NCBI GenBank assembly: GCA_964646615.1
Contig: CAZYEV010000006.1
Span: 9,001 to 73,000, forward strand
Reading direction: 5' to 3'
From: M3007 sp964646615
GTDB lineage: Bacteria > Bacteroidota > Bacteroidia > Chitinophagales > Saprospiraceae
Length of the DNA stretch: 64,000 bases
The notes beneath the pieces were generated by a model. That model did not search any database. It worked only from the letters and a program-made list of their open reading frames with translations, and was not told the origin of the DNA. The position numbers and the translations under genes are program-made. Below are positions 57,663 through 64,000 of this stretch, piece by piece; within the stretch, counting starts at the first letter, position 1; the number at the start of each line of letters is the position of its first letter.

Positions 57663-59393
57663 CTACCGCGCCACCACGAATGCCCGATGTGCATAGGTGC
57701 CGTCAGGGTAAACGATCCGGCAGGCGTACATACCGGCAGGCAGGTGGCCGGTCGGCAATAGCAGCTGATGATGACCCCGCTGGTGCGCCTGGCCTGAGGC
57801 TGGCGTCTGCACCACAACTCCCTGCGCGCTGACAACGAAGATAGACACCGGGCCTTCGTCGTCCACGGAGTACTCTAACCGCAGATACTGGTCGGCCGGG
57901 TTCGGATAGAGTGCAAAATCCCTGGAGTGCAGGCGCCTGTCGGCACTGCGGTTCTCCGCTGGCTTGCTGCCCGGGCAGGGCGACAGAGGCTGAATACTGG
58001 CCCGGAAATCGGCGCCCGCCAGCGCTTGAAAGCCCGGCGTCAGGCGAATGGAGACCCCAGCGCGCAAGCGCACGTCGGCGGTAGGTTCAATGCTGTAATT
58101 ATTGCCGGCCGTAATCGTGTTAGCGGCGGTAATGTCTGCGTAAATGGTGCCGCTGAGCGTTGTATTATCGAGGGTGTAGTCATTGGCCTGCGTGCGGAAG
58201 TCGCGCACGCTCGTCCAGGTTTCGTTCAGTACGCGGGCGTTGTGGTGCGTGGCGGTGGTGCCCATGGGCTGGTCTGTCGGCGGATAGTTGACGTCCGGGT
58301 TCGACCAGTAAGCCACGCGAGCGCAAAAGACGCCGTTGTCTTCGCACTCGTTGTTGTAAGCCATCACAGTGCGCCACTGGTCGCTCACCTGCACGTACCC
58401 GTGCCCGTAGGCAAAAGGCGTCGCCGTATTGTCCACATAGGGGTCGTGTCGGCAGCCGAAGAGGTGGCCCAACTCGTGGGCAAATGTGAAGTTGCCCACA
58501 CAACAGCTGGCGTTAGCCGCGCAAAAGGCCTCGTTCTCCGGCGTGCCAATCTCAAAAGCGCGTCCGCAGCCGCCATTTCCCTCGGTAATGAGCACACACA
58601 AGTCGGCCCGATACAGGTCGCGCAGGGCGTGCAGTTCATCCATATCGCCGTCCGAAGGGTCTTGCATGCGCCCTACATCGGTAGCAAAGTTGCCCGACTC
58701 CGTGTACGCCACGCGCACGACGCAGGCCAGTTCGAAGGTAAAGCCGACATCGCTGTTGGCCAGCGTCGCATTCGAGGTGTTGACTGCAGCCTGGGCCAGC
58801 CCTACGGCATCGCCGAAGCCGTTGCTTTGCGCCCACATGTCGGCCGCATCCGTGTAGGCCACCAGCAGGCGAATGGTGCAGCCAATGGGGTCGTCGCCAG
58901 GCGGTTTGGCTGAAGCCTTTTGCTGCAGAGATGTACTTCCTTTCAGGTCTCTGCAGTCTTCTTCGGGCAATGAAGAGCGGTCTATTTGCTGAAGCAGGTA
59001 GTAGTTGCCCTCCAATGGGAAAAGCCGGTAGTAGTCTTTATCCACAAAAATGGAGGCGTGATAGCCCGTTCGCGTCGGCGTGAGGATGAGGTTGCCCCGC
59101 TGTTTTCCTATAGCCTGGCCCACCCAGCCGTTTTCTACCGGCTGGTCTGAGCGCTCAAAGACGACAGCACCTCCTTCGAAAAGCGTGGCGAAAATCCATC
59201 GTGCTTCCAGCACTTCGGCATTAAACAGAACGATGCGGCTTTGTACCACATCCGCCCCCAGAAAGGTTTCAGGTATCGGGCGCTTTTCGCCTGCCGCCTC
59301 GTGAAAGAGCACAGCCCGTAGGGGCTGGCCCCAGGCATTCGTTGCCAACAGCAGGGCGACCGCGAGCATTGTTTTCAAAAAAAGGTGTTTCAT
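57663..59393 (-). CDS. T9SS-sorted reprolysin-like (M12-type) metalloprotease
   Basis: A 576-residue secreted zinc protease. Signal peptide about 1-21, propeptide-like region to about 160, catalytic domain about 170-395 with AHELGHLFGCRHD (HExxHxxGxxHD) near residue 302 and Met-turn VMAYNNECED near 337. A beta-rich linker follows (TITAGNNYSIEPTADVRLRAG). Residues about 500-576 are a Por secretion-type sorting domain (FALYPNPADQYLRLEYSV, PTGHLPAGMYACRIVY). The start at 59393 gives the signal peptide. It lies beside a second T9SS metalloprotease gene on the same strand. Confidence 0.92.
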   Translation of the reverse strand: MKHLFLKTMLAVALLLATNAWGQPLRAVLFHEAAGEKRPIPETFLGADVVQSRIVLFNAEVLEARWIFATLFEGGAVVFERSDQPVENGWVGQAIGKQRGNLILTPTRTGYHASIFVDKDYYRLFPLEGNYYLLQQIDRSSLPEEDCRDLKGSTSLQQKASAKPPGDDPIGCTIRLLVAYTDAADMWAQSNGFGDAVGLAQAAVNTSNATLANSDVGFTFELACVVRVAYTESGNFATDVGRMQDPSDGDMDELHALRDLYRADLCVLITEGNGGCGRAFEIGTPENEAFCAANASCCVGNFTFAHELGHLFGCRHDPYVDNTATPFAYGHGYVQVSDQWRTVMAYNNECEDNGVFCARVAYWSNPDVNYPPTDQPMGTTATHHNARVLNETWTSVRDFRTQANDYTLDNTTLSGTIYADITAANTITAGNNYSIEPTADVRLRAGVSIRLTPGFQALAGADFRASIQPLSPCPGSKPAENRSADRRLHSRDFALYPNPADQYLRLEYSVDDEGPVSIFVVSAQGVVVQTPASGQAHQRGHHQLLLPTGHLPAGMYACRIVYPDGTYAHRAFVVAR

Positions 59394-59422
59394 GTGGGAA
59401 TTTTTTTCATAAAAAATGGGAG

Positions 59423-59470
59423 AAAAAAACCGGCGCCACCCCCGCCATGCACTCAGGGAGACGGCGCCGG
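59423..59470 (-). terminator. Terminator of the M43 protease gene
   Basis: Arms CCGGCGCC (59430-59437) and GGCGCCGG (59463-59470) with a 25-nt loop, followed by seven T residues on the minus strand. It separates the two protease genes. Confidence 0.75.
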
Positions 59471-59482
59471 AAAGGGCTGGCC

Positions 59483-60847
59483 TCATTCTGCCTTCACTAC
59501 CCGGCGTACCAACCGGCCGCCGCTGTGTTGCAGCTGCAGCAGATAGACACCTGGGGGCAGGTCGGGCAGGTCGAATGTTTCATCAAAGCGACCTTGAGCG
59601 GGCGCCGGGCAGGGCAGCTCGCGCGCTAAGCGCCCCGACAGGTCGAAGAGGCGCAATGCGGTGGGCACGGCCTGGCCGAGGTCGGCGCGCACACGCAGAC
59701 GGCCGGAGAACGGGTTGGGAAACGCTTCGAGCGTCTCACCCGAGGCTACCGGCGTTGTCGTTTGCGGTCGGCGGTCGGCTACGGGCAGGGGGCTTTTGAA
59801 GAACAGGCCTTCGCACAGGTCGTTGATGGTCAGCAGCACGCTGTTGGTGCCCGTAGGCAAGATGCGCGTGCCGGGCTCTACCTGTATGAAGCGCCCCGCG
59901 TTGCAGATGCCTTGCGCACCGGCGGTCATGAGCACGTCGCCCGCGCCGCCGATGTTGCCGATGCGGATGCTGTTTTGCGCACCAACGGCGATTTCGCCCA
60001 GCAGCGTGGCATTGCTGATGACGCGGTCCTGCGGCGTGAGGCGGTCTTGCAATGCAGCCGTGGCGTTAATGGTGTTGTACATACGCACCGCCTGGCCGGC
60101 AGTGAACTCACTGTAACAGGACCACCAGTAGCTCATGATGTTGCGCGTGGGCGGGGCGTAGCTAAAGGTACCGCCATTGCAGCCAATCGTCTGTGTGCCC
60201 GTATGCGTGCAGCCCGGGCCGTCGTTGTTCTCCGAGCCGCCGTAGTCGGCAGGCGTGTCGCACACCTGGTCGCCGGCGGTGGCACAGTTGGAGCCGTCGG
60301 GGCATTCGGTGCCGGCAGCCGTCTCGAACGTGTGCCACAGACCTAAGCAGTGGCCCATCTCGTGCTCGAAATTGAACGACGACGGCGCCGCCACCGAACA
60401 AAAAACCGATGGAATACTGTACGAATTGCCGCCTGAACCCTGGAAATTATTCCGATGCACATAGATATCAATGGCGTCGCTGTGCGGGTTGATGGCGTGC
60501 ATGGCACCGATTTCACTGGTCATGTAATTGGTGTTCCAGTTGGTGTTGTCAATGAAGTCGCGCCCTACAAAAGTGAAACAGATGTTGTGCGGGCGGTAGA
60601 AATCAGCCATACGCTGCAGGTTTTGAGCCAGCACGGCGTCGGTCATAGCCGCGTTGGAGCCGTCGTCGTTGCGCAGGATGTGCACGAAGATGGAGAAGAC
60701 GTACGGCGGCGGGGCCACCATTTTCTGCAGCGCTACCTCCTCCGGAAAGGGCAGCTGAGTGGGCATTGGCGTGCCGCAGGGCGCAGGTTGTACCTGTGCG
60801 AGGGCGGCGCTTGCCCACAAGGCGAAAAACCAGAACAGGGCTTTCAT
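59483..60847 (-). CDS. T9SS-sorted M43-family (pappalysin-like) metalloprotease
   Basis: A 454-residue secreted metzincin. Signal peptide about 1-17, catalytic domain about 50-265 with NFEHEMGHCLGLWHTFE (HExxHxxGxxH) near residue 160 and the Met-turn NIMSYWW near 238. It has cysteine pairs typical of M43 (ECPDGSNCATAGDQVCDTP). Residues about 375-454 form a Por secretion-type sorting domain (LEAFPNPFSGRLRVRADL, LPPGVYLLQLQHSG). The 3' end precedes a terminator; the 5' end is 21 bp after the fibre-like gene, so it may be co-transcribed with it. Confidence 0.92.
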   Translation of the reverse strand: MKALFWFFALWASAALAQVQPAPCGTPMPTQLPFPEEVALQKMVAPPPYVFSIFVHILRNDDGSNAAMTDAVLAQNLQRMADFYRPHNICFTFVGRDFIDNTNWNTNYMTSEIGAMHAINPHSDAIDIYVHRNNFQGSGGNSYSIPSVFCSVAAPSSFNFEHEMGHCLGLWHTFETAAGTECPDGSNCATAGDQVCDTPADYGGSENNDGPGCTHTGTQTIGCNGGTFSYAPPTRNIMSYWWSCYSEFTAGQAVRMYNTINATAALQDRLTPQDRVISNATLLGEIAVGAQNSIRIGNIGGAGDVLMTAGAQGICNAGRFIQVEPGTRILPTGTNSVLLTINDLCEGLFFKSPLPVADRRPQTTTPVASGETLEAFPNPFSGRLRVRADLGQAVPTALRLFDLSGRLARELPCPAPAQGRFDETFDLPDLPPGVYLLQLQHSGGRLVRRVVKAE

Positions 60848-60868
60848 AGGCCTGCGATTTTTAGCGGG

Positions 60869-62332
60869 TTAGCGCTGCTGTTGTGTGGCTTTCAGAGTGG
60901 CGTTTTCGGCCTCCAGCGCCTGTATGCGCTTTTCCAAAGCGATGAGGTGCAGGTAGAGCTCCTCGATTTTTTCCATCTGCATTTTCTGCATCTGGCCCAG
61001 GTTGAGGCCGTTGGTCTCCACCTCACGGGCAGGCGCCACGCCGGGCAGGTGCTTTTCGCGCTGGATGAACGTTTCCACCTCCGACAGCGAGAGCAGCGGG
61101 TAGCCGGCCTCGAACACGTAGTCGGGCCAGGGCTGCAGGCGTACGAGCACCTCTTCAGCAATGATGCCGCCGCCCACCGCCAGCTCGTAGCTGGTCGAGC
61201 CGGGGAAGTTCGTCGCTCCAATCTTGACGCGCCCGTCAAAATTAGACTGGCCGGCTACGTCTAAGTCGAACGTCGTAGGCGCCTTGCCAATGCCGACGTT
61301 GCCAACGACCTGCGCATTGCCGCCGACAGTAATGTTGGCGCCAACGGAGGCGCTGGTAACAACCGATAGCCCAACGGTAGTCGTTGTGCCATTCACAACG
61401 GCGTTATTGGCCACGTTGAGGCTGTTAGTGTTGGTGTTGCCGTCAATGGTAGCGCTGCCGGTAGTGCGCGCGTTGCCATTGACCGTCAACACATCGGCCG
61501 GGTTGAACACAGGCATCACGGCTGCCGGCGCTGGCGGTATGCCGCCGATGACGACGTTGGCGCCGTTGTCGAAGATTTGCCCGTCGCCCAGCGTGCTGGA
61601 GGTCGGCCCCGGCGGCAGGAAGCGGGCCGTCAGGTTGGGGCGTCCGCCGATGTCGCCGCTGGTCAGGAGCTTCTCCCATGCTGCCCAGCTGTCGGCACCG
61701 CCCGCGTCTTGCGAGCGCGTCCAGAGGCCGTCGGTGCCACCGCTGAAGATCTGGCGGCGCAGGCTGTTGCCACCGGGCGCCAGACTGAGGATGCCGCCGT
61801 CGGCATAGGTATTGGGCGCCAGCCCCAGCGCCGCACGGCTCTTGCGCTCGAAATAGGCCTCATCGGCATAGGTGTTGGGCAACCCCGTCGGCTGGCCCAC
61901 ATCGAAGTGGATACGCCCATGGAAACGCCCGGTGGTGTGCGTGTTGCCCACCGTGTGCAGGTTGAACTGCGGCGTGTTGGTGCCAATGCCCACCAGACCC
62001 GTCTCCGTAATGATCATGCGATCCACCAGACCGGCAGCACCGCTGGTCTGAAAAATCATGTTGGCCTGCAACACACCCGGCGCTACCGGCTGCGTAATCA
62101 CCGACCGAATGGTGGCGCCCGAACGGATGTCGCCATACGTTACCAAAGCACGCCACTGAATGGTGCCCAACACATCACCCTGCACCACCGGCAGCGGCGA
62201 AATGGTAGGACTGCTGTTGTAGCGATACATAGGCAGTTCCGGCTTCGTACCGGCATTCTGGGAGAGTGCAGCAAACGGCAGCGCCAAAACGGCGGCCAGC
62301 GCAAGAACACAAAAGAACAGGTGCTTTTTCAT
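60869..62332 (-). CDS. Exported fibre-like protein with intramolecular-chaperone-type C-terminus
   Basis: A 487-residue exported protein with signal peptide about 1-24. The middle (about 250-400) is rich in Asn, Val, Thr and Gly with short repeated strands (NGNARTTGSATIDGNTNTNS, VGANITVGGNAQVVGNVGIG), suggesting a beta-helical or trimeric fibre. The C-terminus has the block GYPLLSLSEVETFIQREKHLPGV-like, common to Bacteroidota tail-fibre/S74-like proteins, then a coiled coil (about 450-487). No phage genes surround it, so it is probably a cell-surface protein. It may be co-transcribed with the M43 protease gene. Confidence 0.8.
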   Translation of the reverse strand: MKKHLFFCVLALAAVLALPFAALSQNAGTKPELPMYRYNSSPTISPLPVVQGDVLGTIQWRALVTYGDIRSGATIRSVITQPVAPGVLQANMIFQTSGAAGLVDRMIITETGLVGIGTNTPQFNLHTVGNTHTTGRFHGRIHFDVGQPTGLPNTYADEAYFERKSRAALGLAPNTYADGGILSLAPGGNSLRRQIFSGGTDGLWTRSQDAGGADSWAAWEKLLTSGDIGGRPNLTARFLPPGPTSSTLGDGQIFDNGANVVIGGIPPAPAAVMPVFNPADVLTVNGNARTTGSATIDGNTNTNSLNVANNAVVNGTTTTVGLSVVTSASVGANITVGGNAQVVGNVGIGKAPTTFDLDVAGQSNFDGRVKIGATNFPGSTSYELAVGGGIIAEEVLVRLQPWPDYVFEAGYPLLSLSEVETFIQREKHLPGVAPAREVETNGLNLGQMQKMQMEKIEELYLHLIALEKRIQALEAENATLKATQQQR

Positions 62333-62543
62333 TGTTTCTGTTTGTTTTTGGTGAAAAATGCGGATTGAATGACCAAAAGTGCACGCACCTGCTCCACCCG
62401 CTTTGGAAATGCGTTGGAAATGTTTTGGAAATGTAAAAGCTTCCACTTCGCCGCAACCTGAGCCCTTGCTGGCAACATTGGAGATTTTTACGGATGTTTG
62501 CCGCGCCTTTTGGGCAACCACCACTTTTTAATTGCTTTAGCAC

Positions 62544-63944
62544 ATGAATTTCGACCTCATCGTCATCGGTAGCGGCCCAGGCGGATACGTGGCCGCCATA
62601 CGCGCTTCACAATTGGGCATGAACACCGCCGTCATCGAACGCGAAAGCCTCGGCGGCATCTGCCTCAACTGGGGCTGCATCCCCACCAAAGCCCTTCTCA
62701 AAAGCGCCCAGGTATTCGAGTACCTCCAACACGCCGAAGACTACGGCATCCACATCGAAGGCAAAAGCCAGGCCGACTTCCCAGCCATGATCAAACGCAG
62801 CCGCAGCGTGGCCGAAGGCATGAGCAAAGGCGTGCAGTTTCTGATGAAAAAAAACAAAATCACCGTCATCAGCGGCACTGGCCGACTCGCCCCAGGGCCA
62901 AAAGTGGTCGTCCGCGACAAAGACGGTAAAGAAACCGAATACACGGCCAAGCACATCATTATCGCCACGGGTGGCCGCGCCAAAGAACTGCCCAACCTGC
63001 CCATTGACGGCCAGAAAGTCATCGAGTACCGCCGCGCCATGTCGCTGGAACAGCAGCCCAAGCGCATGGTCGTCGTCGGAGCCGGCGCCATCGGCGTCGA
63101 GTTCGGCTACTTCTACCACACCATCGGCACCGAAGTAACCATTGTGGAGTTCCTCGAGCAAGGCCTGGTGCCGCGCGAAGATGCCGACGTATCCAAAGAA
63201 CTGGCCAAAATCTATACCCGCAAAGGCATGAAAATCTACGCCGGCTGGGCCGTAGAAAGCGTGGACACCTCCGGCAAGGAAGTGAAAGTCAACATCAAAA
63301 ACCGCAAAGACGGCAAGACCGAAACGCTCGCGTGCGATGTCGTGCTGAGCGCTGCCGGCGTAACACCCAACACCGAAAACATCGGCTTAGAAGCCTTAGG
63401 CATCACCACCGACCGCGGCTACATCCAGGTGGACGAATACTACCGCACCAACGTGCCCGGTGTGTATGCCATCGGCGACGTGCTGCCCACCCAGGCTCTC
63501 GCCCACGTGGCCAGCGCCGAAGGCATCACCTGCGTGGAAAAAATCGCCGGCCTCAACCCCGAACCCATAGACTACAACAACATCCCGGGCTGCACCTACT
63601 GCTCACCCGAAGTGGCCTCCGTCGGCTACACCGAAGCCGCCGCCCGCGAAGCCGGCTACGAGGTGCTCGTGGGCAAATTCCCCTTCACCGCCTCCGGCAA
63701 AGCCAAAGCCGCCGGCGCACCCGAAGGCTTCGTCAAGGTCATCTTCGACAAAAAATACGGCGAATGGCTCGGCGCACACCTCATCGGCGCCAACGTAACG
63801 GAAATGATCGCCGAAGTCGTGGCCGCACGCAAATTAGAAACTACCGGACACGAAATCCTCAAATCCGTACACCCTCACCCCACCATGAGCGAAGCCATCA
63901 TGGAAGCCACAGCCGCAGCGTATGGAGAGGTGATTCATTTGTAA
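62544..63944 (+). CDS. lpdA: Dihydrolipoyl dehydrogenase (E3)
   Basis: A 466-residue FAD disulfide oxidoreductase, the E3 component of pyruvate and 2-oxoglutarate dehydrogenase complexes. FAD binding: DLIVIGSGPGGYVAAIRAS. Redox-active pair: GGICLNWGCIPTKALL near residue 41. NAD binding: MVVVGAGAIGVEFG. FAD second site: GVYAIGDVL. The C-terminal dimer domain carries the His-Glu catalytic pair in SVHPHPTMSEAI. Length is typical. The other complex subunits are not in the window. Confidence 0.96.
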   Translation: MNFDLIVIGSGPGGYVAAIRASQLGMNTAVIERESLGGICLNWGCIPTKALLKSAQVFEYLQHAEDYGIHIEGKSQADFPAMIKRSRSVAEGMSKGVQFLMKKNKITVISGTGRLAPGPKVVVRDKDGKETEYTAKHIIIATGGRAKELPNLPIDGQKVIEYRRAMSLEQQPKRMVVVGAGAIGVEFGYFYHTIGTEVTIVEFLEQGLVPREDADVSKELAKIYTRKGMKIYAGWAVESVDTSGKEVKVNIKNRKDGKTETLACDVVLSAAGVTPNTENIGLEALGITTDRGYIQVDEYYRTNVPGVYAIGDVLPTQALAHVASAEGITCVEKIAGLNPEPIDYNNIPGCTYCSPEVASVGYTEAAAREAGYEVLVGKFPFTASGKAKAAGAPEGFVKVIFDKKYGEWLGAHLIGANVTEMIAEVVAARKLETTGHEILKSVHPHPTMSEAIMEATAAAYGEVIHL

Positions 63945-63953
63945 AAGAGCAAC

Positions 63954-64000
63954 ATGGGAATGGATGAATGGCTCAGCCGCCGGGGGAGTGCTCTGGGGGG
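63954..64000 (+). CDS. Possible start of a further gene, cut by window edge
   Basis: An ATG at 63954 opens a frame (MGMDEWLSRRG...) that continues past the edge, 9 bp after the lpdA stop. Fifteen codons are too few to recognise anything. Confidence 0.2.
   Translation, partial: MGMDEWLSRRGSALG

Noticed and set aside
60869..62332. Prophage tail-fibre locus
   Set aside because: No capsid, terminase, integrase or lysis genes occur nearby; fibre-like exported proteins of this type are common in Bacteroidota chromosomes.

Overview
The window reads as a chromosomal segment of a high-GC member of the Bacteroidota. The evidence is a gliding-motility lipoprotein (GldB), a PorT-like outer-membrane barrel, three secreted enzymes with C-terminal Por/type IX secretion (T9SS) sorting domains, a SprB-repeat/OmpA giant protein, a TonB-dependent receptor with a carboxypeptidase-regulatory-like N-terminus, a single-chain SecDF, and repeated promoter-like sites of the Bacteroidota form TTTG-N19-23-TAnnTTTG. 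A Saprospiria- or Chitinophagia-like lineage is a guess; the window holds no rRNA to settle it. No prophage, CRISPR array, rRNA or intact insertion sequence is visible. Most of the window is ordinary core genome.

Layout. 1-4 kb (minus): accA, a DUF6913-type protein, dapA and a TPR protein cut by the window edge. 4.2-6.3 kb: tRNA-Asp with its own promoter and terminator, then a DbpA/DeaD-type RNA helicase. 6.3-9.9 kb: a PorT-like barrel divergent from a coupled gldB-batD pair. 9.9-12.7 kb (minus): endonuclease III, a deoxynucleoside kinase, a GNAT acetyltransferase and dapB. 12.9-19.5 kb: RNase R, then on the minus strand a DPE2-like 4-alpha-glucanotransferase, a DMT transporter and a cytochrome oxidase subunit III. 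19.9-23.9 kb (plus): a cyclase-family hydrolase, a K+ channel with a zinc-ribbon tail, an Rpn-type nuclease and a DUF58 protein. 23.9-32.1 kb (minus): the SprB-repeat/OmpA protein, a DUF2201/VWA-like protein and a TonB receptor. 32.3-35.5 kb (plus): a GH53 galactanase lipoprotein, a sodium:solute symporter and a small membrane protein. 35.5-41 kb: tadA, guaB, oxyR and katG. 41.2-47.6 kb: a DUF4143 ATPase, a second symporter with a membrane-anchored partner, and a vanadium haloperoxidase-like lipoprotein with an outer-membrane protein. 47.8-53.7 kb: an EEP phosphatase, secDF, a CrtZ-like hydroxylase and an SRPBCC protein. 53.7-62.3 kb (minus): three T9SS cargo enzymes, an MBL-rhodanese-rhodanese sulfur enzyme and a trimeric-fibre-like surface protein. 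62.5-63.9 kb: lpdA.

Genes that work together: oxyR and katG form a divergent peroxide-defence pair; dapA and dapB give two consecutive lysine/DAP steps at separate loci; GldB, the PorT-like protein, SecDF and the three sorted enzymes belong to the secretion and motility theme; GH53, symporter and TonB receptor suggest glycan use.

The least explained material is non-coding. (1) A short repeat with palindromic core GCCAAACTTGTTTGGC occurs as pairs exactly 25 bp apart: one pair upstream of the nucleoside kinase, where it supplies the candidate -33 promoter element, and two inverted pairs between oxyR and katG. (2) A diverged hairpin element with a CGACACC core occurs at about 19.7 kb, 44.9 kb and, reduced, 41.1 kb. 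(3) Hairpin or GCTGAGAACGC-type relics lie at about 45.0, 47.8 and 55.8 kb. The SprB-repeat protein is the most unusual coding feature: twelve 76-residue repeats of two strictly alternating types between a beta-propeller and an OmpA domain.
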